DNA of 64,000 nucleotides. It comes from Crossiella sp. S99.2 (GTDB lineage: Bacteria > Actinomycetota > Actinomycetes > Mycobacteriales > Pseudonocardiaceae). A program made the translations under genes and the position numbers. Location: NCBI RefSeq assembly GCF_023094165.1, contig NZ_JALMDK010000012.1, positions 62,001-126,000 of the forward strand, given 5' to 3'. Shown in pieces: positions 7,173 to 14,644 of the stretch. The notes beneath the pieces were generated by a model. It was not told the origin of the DNA. It ran no database searches and was given only the letters and a program-made list of their open reading frames with translations. Each line of letters opens with the position of its first letter. Within the stretch, counting starts at the first letter, position 1.

Positions 7173-10151
7173 TCAGCCTTCCGAACGGAGGTCGTCGAGG
7201 ATGCGGGTACAGCGCCGGTGGATCGGGTTGCTGCTGCTGAGTTGTTTCCGCCAGGCGCGGGCGAGCAGTTCCTCCAGCGCGGCGGCGTCGAGGTCGGTGT
7301 CGGCCGCCAGCCGCTCCAGCACGAGGGTGAGGTACTGCTCTTGCTCGTTGGCGGGCATCAGCTTGCCGCCGACACCGGTCAGGAAGTCGAGTGCGTGGTG
7401 GTAGCGCGCGATCCGCTCTGGCAGGGTGATCCGGTGCGCGGACAGCGTCCACAGGTCCACGATCCGGCGGGCAGGTGAGGACTCGATGACGCCGCCGGCG
7501 CACGGGAAGTTGTTGAGCACCGAGCCGAACCGGTGCAGCAGGGGTTCCGTGGCGTGCAGCAGGGCGAATTCCATGCCGAGCAGGTTGTTCCGGCGCTGGA
7601 TGTGCCGCGGGTCCTGGTCGCCGAAGCCGTAGACCGTGCCGTGGTCCTTGTCGTCGCCGAAGGCGATCCGGAGATCGATCGTCGGCGGTGGATCATCCGC
7701 CCGGATCAGGCGCGCCCAGGCGATCGGCCCCGTAGTGGACTGGCGCACGGCGACCGTGACGGTGTCCAGGATGCTCAGCCAGCCCGCGCCGCCGAGCTGG
7801 GAGTGCCAGAGGCGGGCCTCCCGGTACCAGCGGCCGTGCAGGCTGACCGGCACCTCCTCGTCGACGATCACGTTGAGCAGCAACAGGTTCACACTGTAGG
7901 CCGCGTGCCGGGCGGTGACCTGGCGTGGATCGGGCTGGTAGGCCGCGTGCCGGCGTTGCGGCCGTTCCCGGTGGGCGGCCTCGAACAGGCGGGTCAGCAG
8001 AGCCGAGGTCGCCTGCCTGGTCGGATCGTCCAGGCGGCTCGCCAGTTCGGACAGGAAGCTGATCACCGGTTTGCGGGAGCTGAGGGGTTCGAAGGAGATC
8101 AGGGCGTGCAGCAGGTCGTCGTTGACCTCGGCGGTGGAGTACGGGTCGTCGGAGATGGCGTTTTCCTGGGCCACCAGGCCTTGCAGGACTTTCCAGGTGA
8201 AGCGGGCGACCAGGTATTCGCCGAAGGTGGCGTGCAGGAATTCGTAGGTGCGCAGGCGGCGGTCGTCGCGGCTGGCTTCGGCGCGGTGGATGAAGAAAAA
8301 GCGGCCCAAGGTCTGTTCGGCCTCGGTCAGGTCGGCCTGGAGGCTTTGCGGGGCAACGGTTCTGCGCGGTGGGCCGGGCAGGGCGGCGAGGTCGGATTCC
8401 AGGTCTGCTTCGGCTATCCACTGGGTGCCGCGGTTGAACATGCCGTAGGCGACCACGGACAGGCGGCGTAGTTCCTCTTCGATCGAGCGGCGGATTTCCT
8501 TGTCGGGCAGTGAGTTCTGGGTTTTCACGACTTCGCGGCGGGCGAAGCGGAGCAGCAGGCGTTCGTAGAGTTCGCTCTGACTCAGGCCGGCCTCGGCGGT
8601 GAGCGCGCCGCCCTCGGAGTGGTACAGGGCCAGCATCAGCAACAGCAGGGGCTGGGTGGCGAGGTCGGGGTGGTGCAGGGCGACTTCGGCGGGCAGGGCG
8701 GTGAAACCGGGGCCCGCGTTGGCGGTGTTCCAGGTGTCCAGCCAGGTGCTGACCCTGGGTTCGTCGAAGGGTTCCAGGCGCAGCGCCACGCAGCCGTCGG
8801 GGACGCGGGCGCGGTCGGCGACCGAGGTGCGGGTGGTGACCAGCACCGCGACCGGCCGGCCGGTGTCGGACTCGCGTTCCTGGAACTCCTGGACCTTCTC
8901 CAGGTAGTTGCTCTGGCTGACGCCGGTGGCCTGCAACAACTCGTCGAAGCCGTCGAGCAGGACCACCGGCAGCGCGTCCCCGGCGGAACGGGAAAACGTG
9001 GGCCAGGACAGGGAATCACCGGTGTCGGCGCGGATGGCCTGTTCGATCTGGGACTGGATGTCGCTCTCCGCGGCGACATCGCGCAGCGGCACCCGGACCG
9101 GCAGGAAGTCGGTGGCGGGCAGGCGGGCGGCCAGCACCGAGGTGAGCATGGACTTGCCCGAACCCGGCTGGCCGAGCACCAGCAGCGGGAGCTGGGTGGC
9201 GACCGGGTTGGTGAGGTAGCCGGTGAGGAAGTCGTGGATGTCGGTGCGGTCCGGGAGTTTCCGCCACTCGGACTCGTGCGCGGGCGAGCGGCCCTCGGCG
9301 GCCATCGCCCGGAAAACCGGGTCCACGTAAGCCTTCTCCAGCGCCGGGATGCGCAGGTGCGCGGGCAGGTCGCCGCCGATGAGCACCGGGCGGGACAGCC
9401 TGGCCTGGTAGCGGCGGGTCAGTTCGGCGCGGCGGTCATCGGGGAGGCGGCCGGTGGCGATCTCGTCCAGTCGCCGCGACAGCGCGGCCAGGCCGGTGCT
9501 GATGGCGCCGCGGGTGGCCTGGTGGTCGATCAGGTTGGCCCAGCAGGCCAGTTCGGGGCAGTCGGTGGCGAGCTGGCGGAACTGGGCCTCGTAGTGGCGG
9601 ATCGCGTTATCCGGCACCACCTTCCGCAGGGCCGTGGTGACCCGGCCGCGTTCGGTCTCGTTCCAGGTGTCCCAGACCGCCAGCGCGGGCAGTTCCTCGC
9701 TCAGCTCGGCGGCGCGATCGCGGTAGTGCCTGCGCAGGGTCGCCAGGTTGTCCTCGTAGGGGTGCTCCGGGCTGGGCAGCGGCAACGGCGTGGTCAGCAG
9801 GTGCCCGACCAGCGTGCCGAACCGGCCGGCCGGGCGGTCGCCCGCGGGCAGCGGCAGGTCGGCGCAGGCGGTGAGGAAGGCGGTGGTGACGATGATCGCG
9901 TGCGCGGCTTCCAGGCGCTGGGTGCGGTCGAAGCGGTGCAGGCCGCGCAGCCGTTCGGACAGGCCGTTGACCAGGTCGTGGCCGTGGCGGATCAGGTCGG
10001 ACTTGGCGTCGAACCAGCCCAGCACCTCCGCCGAACCGGGCGCCGCGGCCAGCATGGCGGTGCTCGCGACGCGGTCCAGCCAGGCCACGGCCGGGCTCTG
10101 GCCGTCGCCGAGCAGGCGGACCGCGTCGCGGTAGTTCAGGATTCTCCGCAC
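7173..10151 (-). CDS. NACHT-domain NTPase, NLR-like, first of a tandem pair
   Basis: 992 residues, GTG start. The architecture matches its downstream paralogue: a helical N-terminal domain starting LNYRDAVRLLGD and containing EVLGWFDAKSDLIRHGHDLVNGLSERLRG, Walker A GQPGSGKS at 327-334, Walker B VVLLDGFDELL at 396-406, the sensor strand VLVTTRTSVADRARVPDGC, then a helical C-terminal half. The first 500 residues are highly similar between the two; the C-terminal sensor-like part is much less so, as expected for duplicated recognition receptors. It lies 29 bp after the ABC permease gene on the same strand. Within that gap the sequence CTGGATAACGTGAGGC precedes the GTG, and could hold a -10 element for a leaderless transcript, so it may be transcribed both with and without the exporter. 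Role in phage defence is inferred. Confidence 0.85.
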   Translation of the reverse strand: MRRILNYRDAVRLLGDGQSPAVAWLDRVASTAMLAAAPGSAEVLGWFDAKSDLIRHGHDLVNGLSERLRGLHRFDRTQRLEAAHAIIVTTAFLTACADLPLPAGDRPAGRFGTLVGHLLTTPLPLPSPEHPYEDNLATLRRHYRDRAAELSEELPALAVWDTWNETERGRVTTALRKVVPDNAIRHYEAQFRQLATDCPELACWANLIDHQATRGAISTGLAALSRRLDEIATGRLPDDRRAELTRRYQARLSRPVLIGGDLPAHLRIPALEKAYVDPVFRAMAAEGRSPAHESEWRKLPDRTDIHDFLTGYLTNPVATQLPLLVLGQPGSGKSMLTSVLAARLPATDFLPVRVPLRDVAAESDIQSQIEQAIRADTGDSLSWPTFSRSAGDALPVVLLDGFDELLQATGVSQSNYLEKVQEFQERESDTGRPVAVLVTTRTSVADRARVPDGCVALRLEPFDEPRVSTWLDTWNTANAGPGFTALPAEVALHHPDLATQPLLLLMLALYHSEGGALTAEAGLSQSELYERLLLRFARREVVKTQNSLPDKEIRRSIEEELRRLSVVAYGMFNRGTQWIAEADLESDLAALPGPPRRTVAPQSLQADLTEAEQTLGRFFFIHRAEASRDDRRLRTYEFLHATFGEYLVARFTWKVLQGLVAQENAISDDPYSTAEVNDDLLHALISFEPLSSRKPVISFLSELASRLDDPTRQATSALLTRLFEAAHRERPQRRHAAYQPDPRQVTARHAAYSVNLLLLNVIVDEEVPVSLHGRWYREARLWHSQLGGAGWLSILDTVTVAVRQSTTGPIAWARLIRADDPPPTIDLRIAFGDDKDHGTVYGFGDQDPRHIQRRNNLLGMEFALLHATEPLLHRFGSVLNNFPCAGGVIESSPARRIVDLWTLSAHRITLPERIARYHHALDFLTGVGGKLMPANEQEQYLTLVLERLAADTDLDAAALEELLARAWRKQLSSSNPIHRRCTRILDDLRSEG

Positions 10152-10180
10152 GCCTCACGTTATCCAGAGTGCGCGGGCGG

Positions 10181-10921
10181 TCACTGCCAGCGGAACAATT
10201 TCGTTGCACCGAACATGGCCGCGGCCGCGAAGCCGGCCGCCACCAGCAGGTGCAAAGGATTGGGCCAGCTGCCGGACCAGGCCGCCTGCATGGCCTGGGT
10301 GCCCGCGCCGAGCGGGCTGAACTCGCCGATCCGGCGGACCAGCTCCGGCATCAGCGGACCCGGCGTCCACAGCCCGGCCAGGAACATCAGCGGGAAGAAC
10401 GCCACCGTGCCGATGCCCTGCGCCGACTTGGTGGTCGGCGCGAGCGCGGCGATCAGCAGGCCGATGCCGAACACCGCCAGCGTGGCCAGCAGGAAGGACA
10501 GCAGGAAGGCGACCGGGTTGCCGGGCAGCGGGACATCCGCGACGACCGTGCCCAGTCCGATCAGCAGCACCAGGGACACCGTCACCATCAGCAGGTGCAC
10601 CAGCAGCTGCGCGGTCAGCAGCCGGACCGGCGGCGCCGGGGTAGTGGCCAGGCGACGCAGCACACCCAGTTCGCGGTAGTTGGCCAGGCTGCCGGAGAGC
10701 AGGCTCAGGCCGATCATGGCCACCGACATCGAGATCAGCGTGGGCAGGTAGAACTCGACGATCCGGGCGCCGCCGTAGGCCGCCTGTGGTTCGCGGAAGA
10801 ACGGGATCGAGCCGAACACGATCAGCAGGATCGGGCCCAGCCCGAGGCTGAGCACAACGGCGGCCGGGTCACGCAGGAACAGGCGCAGTTCGGTGGTGCT
10901 CAAGCGGGTCAGGGCGGTCAT
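10181..10921 (-). CDS. ABC-2 type transporter permease
   Basis: 246 residues with six hydrophobic segments and the ABC-2 membrane fold; the N-terminus LTRLSTTELRLFLRDPAAVVL is typical of DrrB-like permeases. It pairs with the ATPase gene just upstream, overlapping its stop by 4 bp (ATGA). Together they should form an exporter for a lipophilic or amphipathic compound such as a drug, lipid or peptide; the substrate cannot be read from sequence. The conserved segment GTVAFFPLMFLAGLWTPGPL near residue 170 is characteristic of the family. Confidence 0.88.
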   Translation of the reverse strand: MTALTRLSTTELRLFLRDPAAVVLSLGLGPILLIVFGSIPFFREPQAAYGGARIVEFYLPTLISMSVAMIGLSLLSGSLANYRELGVLRRLATTPAPPVRLLTAQLLVHLLMVTVSLVLLIGLGTVVADVPLPGNPVAFLLSFLLATLAVFGIGLLIAALAPTTKSAQGIGTVAFFPLMFLAGLWTPGPLMPELVRRIGEFSPLGAGTQAMQAAWSGSWPNPLHLLVAAGFAAAAMFGATKLFRWQ

Positions 10922-11847
10922 CGGCCGGTTCCGTTCTGCTCGTCGGTGAGGGCGGCGCCGGTCAGCGCCAGGAAGGCATCGTCCAAAGTGGACCGTTCGA
11001 TGCTCAGGTCGAGTGGGCTGAGCTGGTGTGCGGACAGGGTGGTGACCACCGCGTTGAGCAGATTTCCCTTGCCGGACACGGTGATCCCGTCGTGCCGGGT
11101 GGTCAGCGCGGACACCTCCGGCAGTGCCCGCAGTGCTTGCTCCGGGAGGGTGCCGTCGAGCCGGAAGGTCAGTCGTTGCTCACTGTCCACAGTGGACACA
11201 AGTCCGGCTGGGCTGTCCACCGCGAGCACCCGGCCGGCCTCGATCACCGCGAGCCGGTCGCAGAGCCGTTCCGCCTCGGCCATGAAGTGGGTGACCAGCA
11301 GGATGGTGACGCCGCGGTCGCGGACCTGCTCGATCAGCCGCCAGGTGTCCCGGCGGGCCTGCGGGTCCAGGCCGGTGGTCAGCTCGTCCAGCACCGCGAC
11401 CTCCGGGTTGCCGATCAGCGCCAGCGCGATGGACAGCCGCTGTTTCTGGCCGCCGGAGAGCTTCTTGAACGGGGTGCGGCGGTGCGCGGTCAGGCCCAGG
11501 GTGTCCAGCAGCGCGGCCGGATCCGCAGGCGCGGGGTAGAAGGAGGCGTACAGCTCGACCGCCTCACCGACCCGGAGTTTGTCCGGCAGCGCCGCTTCTT
11601 GGAGCTGCACGCCGACCCGCTCGCGCAGCTTCGCGCCGTCCCGGGCCGGGTCCAGGCCCAGCACGCGCAGCCGGCCGCCGTCCGGGGTCCGCAACCCGGT
11701 CAGGCACTCCACCGTGGTGGTCTTGCCCGCGCCGTTGCGGCCCAGGATCCCGAAGATCTCCCCACGTTCGACGTGGAAGGACACCTCCTCGACCGCGACC
11801 CTCTCGCCGTACCGCTTGTGCAGGTTCGCGACCTCGATGACCGGCAT
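10918..11847 (-). CDS. ABC transporter ATP-binding protein, DrrA-like
   Basis: 309 residues. Walker A GRNGAGKTTT (about 38-47), signature KLSGGQKQRLSIALALIG, Walker B VAVLDELTTGLDP and a switch histidine in LLVTHFMAEAE are all present, with a C-terminal extension of about 90 residues as in DrrA-type exporters. The ATG at 11847 is chosen because a strong GGAGGGAG site lies just upstream (11857-11864); a longer in-frame start at 11964 lacks support. It is divergent from the histidine kinase gene at 12033, which suggests, but does not prove, that the two-component system controls the exporter. The last residues contain one GTCCAAAGTGGAC motif copy (10981) and one GTCCACAGTGGAC copy lies at 11185. 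Confidence 0.9.
   Translation of the reverse strand: MPVIEVANLHKRYGERVAVEEVSFHVERGEIFGILGRNGAGKTTTVECLTGLRTPDGGRLRVLGLDPARDGAKLRERVGVQLQEAALPDKLRVGEAVELYASFYPAPADPAALLDTLGLTAHRRTPFKKLSGGQKQRLSIALALIGNPEVAVLDELTTGLDPQARRDTWRLIEQVRDRGVTILLVTHFMAEAERLCDRLAVIEAGRVLAVDSPAGLVSTVDSEQRLTFRLDGTLPEQALRALPEVSALTTRHDGITVSGKGNLLNAVVTTLSAHQLSPLDLSIERSTLDDAFLALTGAALTDEQNGTGR
11185..11197 (+). repeat. Polar motif GTCCACAGTGGAC, copy 1
   Basis: Thirteen bases, perfect 6-bp arms around a central A, extended by T...A to 15 bases (TGTCCACAGTGGACA). It lies inside the ABC ATPase gene. The same 13-mer occurs at 41426, 44337 and 51233, with close variants at 10981, 60855 and 62651. Confidence 0.6.
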
Positions 11848-12032
11848 CTCCGGTAGCTCCCTCCAGGTTGGTGTTGCTGACTGGGGGAACGTTAGGAAGT
11901 CGCTGACCTGCGGAGAATCCGTCTGGGTCCCCAGCGGGGGTTGTGCTAGCCCCACCCCCGACACGGTGTCTGGGCGGAGCGCGCGCGGCAGGCGGACTCG
12001 GTCAGACTGGGCCGGTCGAAGGAGGTGCGCGG

Positions 12033-13904
12033 ATGGGCCGCGAGTACGTCACCGCACTCGGCCGCGCGCTCCGGCTGCTCGGGCTCGCGGTGGCGGGGCT
12101 GGCGGTGCTGCTGTTCGGGCTGCTGTGTTTCCTGCCCGCGATGGCCGGGCTGATCTTCTACTACGGCTGGGGGCTGCGGAACTGCCGCCCGTTCCTCAAC
12201 CGGGTGCGGGCCGTGGTGAGCCAGTGGTCCGGGACGGAGATCGTGCCGCCGTACCGGCCGCGGCCGCCGCTGCCCGAACGCGACGCCGATGGGCTCTACC
12301 GGTTGGGTGACAGCCTCTACCGGTCCCGGCGCCGGCTGGTCTTCCAGCACAACCTGGCCTGGGTGTCCGACGATCCGGCCACCTGGCGGGACCTGCGCTG
12401 GCTGCTGGTCAACCCGGTGCTCGCCTTGCTCACCGCGCTGGCCACGGTGCTCGCGGGGCCTCGTGCACTCCGGGTATACAGCCGGTGGACCGCGCATATG
12501 CTCGGTGTGCACCAGCCGTCCGGCGAGAACCGGTTCCTGCAGTGGCTGTTCCGCGGCTGGGAGGTGTCCTGGCGCGGGTTCCTGCTCGGCCTGCTCGCGC
12601 TGGCCGGACTGCCGATCCTGGTGGCCAACCTGCTCGGCTTCCTCCTCTACCACGTGCTCGGGATGTGGCAGTTCTGGTGGCCGCCGCTGGTGGAGTACAC
12701 CCGGCAGTTCACCGACCTGCACCGCCGGTTGCTGCGCGAGTGGGCCGGGATCGAGGTGCCGGACCCGTACCTGCCGGTGCCGCTGCCGCCCCGGCCGGAG
12801 CCCGACGGCAAGTACCGCTACGGCAACCAGCTCTTCAGCACCGCCGGGCCGGTGCGGCGGATGCGTCGTTACGTCTGGGTGATGACCGACCGGGCCGCCT
12901 GGCGGGACCTGTTGTGGTTGCTGGCCAACACCATCGTGGCCCCGGTGCTGGTGCTGCTGCCGCCACTGGCCGCCATGGCCGGGCTGCTGTTGGGGGCGTG
13001 GCTGCCGCTGGTGATCTCGCCGGTGCTGTCGCTGTTCTTCGACCGGGACATGCTGCCCACGATGTACCAGTGGATGCCGCTGGACCCGGTGCCGACCACG
13101 CTGTTCCGCACGCTCGGGCCGCTGATCGGCCTGCCACTCGCGGTATGCGTGGTGTATTCCGCGCCGGCCCTGCTCACCGGTTACGGCCGGTGGTGCGCGC
13201 TGCTGCTCGCGCCGACCAAGGCGGCGCTGCTGGCCCAGCGGGTGCGCAGGCTGACCGAGAGCCGAACCGAGGCGGTGCACGGCCAGGCCGCCGAACTGCG
13301 CCGGATCGAACGCGATCTGCACGACGGCGCGCAGGCCAGGCTGGTCGCCCTCGGCCTGTCCCTGGGCACGGCCAAGGCGCTGGTGGACACCGATCCGGCG
13401 CGAGCCAAGGAGATGCTGGACCAGGCACTGGCCTCCTCCTCGGCCGCGCTGACCGAACTGCGCGATCTGGTGGCAGGCATCCACCCGCCAGTGCTGGCCG
13501 AACGCGGCCTGGCCGACGCCGTCCACGCGGTCGCGCTGGATGCCGCGCTGCCGGTGCGGCTGGAGGGATCGCTGCCCGGCCGGTTCGAGCCGCCGGTGGA
13601 GTCCGCCGCCTACTTCGCGGTGTGCGAGCTGATGACCAACGCGATCCGGCACGCGGGCGCGGATACCGTCGTCGTACATCTTGCATACAGCGCGGATACC
13701 TTGCGTATCAGCGTGGTGGACAACGGGTGTGGCGGCGCGGACCCGGCCGGTGGCAGCGGGTTGCGGGGCATCCGGCGGCGGCTGGGAGCATTTGACGGTC
13801 AGCTCATCCTGGACAGCCCGCCGGGCGGTCCCACGACGGTCAGCCTGGAGATCCCGTGCGCGTTGTCCTCGCCGAGGACCTCTACCTCCTCCGAGACGGC
13901 CTGA
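12033..13904 (+). CDS. Sensor histidine kinase with duplicated sensor module
   Basis: 623 residues. The ATG at 12033 is preceded by a strong AAGGAGGT (12019-12026); the open frame extends further upstream without a ribosome site. Two similar membrane/extracellular modules make up the N-terminal 390 residues: residues 65-128 (ending WRDLRWLLVNP) and 237-300 (ending WRDLLWLLANT) align with a constant offset of about 172, a clear internal duplication. The HisKA_3 phosphoacceptor is His430 in ERDLHDGAQARLVALGLSLG, followed by an HATPase_c domain (N box CELMTNAIRHA, G box DNGCGGAD and GSGLRGIRRRL). This is the NarX/LiaS-like class partnered with NarL-type regulators. The gene overlaps its response regulator by 49 bp. 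It is divergent from the ABC exporter. Confidence 0.9.
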   Translation: MGREYVTALGRALRLLGLAVAGLAVLLFGLLCFLPAMAGLIFYYGWGLRNCRPFLNRVRAVVSQWSGTEIVPPYRPRPPLPERDADGLYRLGDSLYRSRRRLVFQHNLAWVSDDPATWRDLRWLLVNPVLALLTALATVLAGPRALRVYSRWTAHMLGVHQPSGENRFLQWLFRGWEVSWRGFLLGLLALAGLPILVANLLGFLLYHVLGMWQFWWPPLVEYTRQFTDLHRRLLREWAGIEVPDPYLPVPLPPRPEPDGKYRYGNQLFSTAGPVRRMRRYVWVMTDRAAWRDLLWLLANTIVAPVLVLLPPLAAMAGLLLGAWLPLVISPVLSLFFDRDMLPTMYQWMPLDPVPTTLFRTLGPLIGLPLAVCVVYSAPALLTGYGRWCALLLAPTKAALLAQRVRRLTESRTEAVHGQAAELRRIERDLHDGAQARLVALGLSLGTAKALVDTDPARAKEMLDQALASSSAALTELRDLVAGIHPPVLAERGLADAVHAVALDAALPVRLEGSLPGRFEPPVESAAYFAVCELMTNAIRHAGADTVVVHLAYSADTLRISVVDNGCGGADPAGGSGLRGIRRRLGAFDGQLILDSPPGGPTTVSLEIPCALSSPRTSTSSETA

Positions 13905-14512
13905 CCCACCTGCTCACCGCACACGGTTTCCAGGTGGTCGCCGCGGTGGAGACCGGCCCCGAACTGCGCGCCGCGCTGACCGAGCACCGCCCGGACGTGG
14001 CCGTGGTCGACGTCCGGCTGCCGCCCACCCAGACCGACGAGGGCCTGCAGGTCGCCCTGGCCGCCCGCACCGAGACGCCGGGCCTGCCGATCCTGGTGCT
14101 CTCCCAGCACGTGCAACAGCTCTACGCCAGGGAACTGCTGGCTGACGGCACCGGCGCGATCGGCTACCTGCTCAAGGACCGGGTGTTCAACGCCGAGCAG
14201 TTCGTGGACGCCCTGCGCCGGGTCGCCGCCGGCGGCACCGTGATGGACCCGGAGGTCATCGCGAAGTTGCTGGACAGCTCGCCACGCCGCTCCGGCGTGG
14301 ACCGGCTGACCCCGCGCGAACGCGAGGTGCTGGAGCTGATGGCGGAGGGCCGCTCCAACGCCGCCATCGCCCAGCGCCTGTTCGTCAGCGAGGGCGCGGT
14401 CGGCAAACACACCGCGAGCATCTTCGGCAAGCTCGACCTGGCCCCGTCAGACGACGACAACCGCCGGGTGCTGGCCGTGCTCGCCTACCTGCACGGCACG
14501 ACCGGCGCCTGA
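13856..14512 (+). CDS. NarL/FixJ-family response regulator
   Basis: 218 residues, GTG start. The receiver domain has acidic residues AED near 6-8, phosphoacceptor Asp52 in VAVVDVRLP, and the conserved Lys in YLLKDRV. The C-terminal LuxR-type helix-turn-helix reads LTPREREVLELMAEGRSNAAIAQRLFVSEGAVGKHTASIFGKL. The start lies inside the 3' end of the kinase gene, giving a 49-bp overlap and tight coupling. The natural target is the divergent ABC exporter operon, possibly with the NACHT genes behind it; this is inference from position. Confidence 0.92.
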   Translation: MRVVLAEDLYLLRDGLTHLLTAHGFQVVAAVETGPELRAALTEHRPDVAVVDVRLPPTQTDEGLQVALAARTETPGLPILVLSQHVQQLYARELLADGTGAIGYLLKDRVFNAEQFVDALRRVAAGGTVMDPEVIAKLLDSSPRRSGVDRLTPREREVLELMAEGRSNAAIAQRLFVSEGAVGKHTASIFGKLDLAPSDDDNRRVLAVLAYLHGTTGA

Positions 14513-14519
14513 CCCCGTC

Positions 14520-14579
14520 CCACAACGGCCAACACCCTGTCCCACAACGGCCAACACTCGGTACGACAACGGCCAACAC
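14520..14579. repeat. Three tandem copies of a 22-bp unit
   Basis: The 16-bp core CCACAACGGCCAACAC occurs at 14520-14535, 14542-14557 and (with one change, CGACAACGGCCAACAC) at 14564-14579, each separated by 6 variable bases, so the period is 22. It fills the space between two convergent genes. I recall similar arrays in other Pseudonocardiaceae intergenic regions, but this was not checked. It has no internal dyad, so it is not a simple hairpin terminator. Confidence 0.75.
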
Positions 14580-14644
14580 GCGGTGCGGTGCGGCCGTGCG
14601 CCGGGGGTGGTGACGGCGCGCGCTCCGGTGGGGGAGCGGGTGGG

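Noticed and set aside
14520..14579. The 22-bp repeats as a CRISPR
   Set aside because: Units are too short and spacers are 6 bp.
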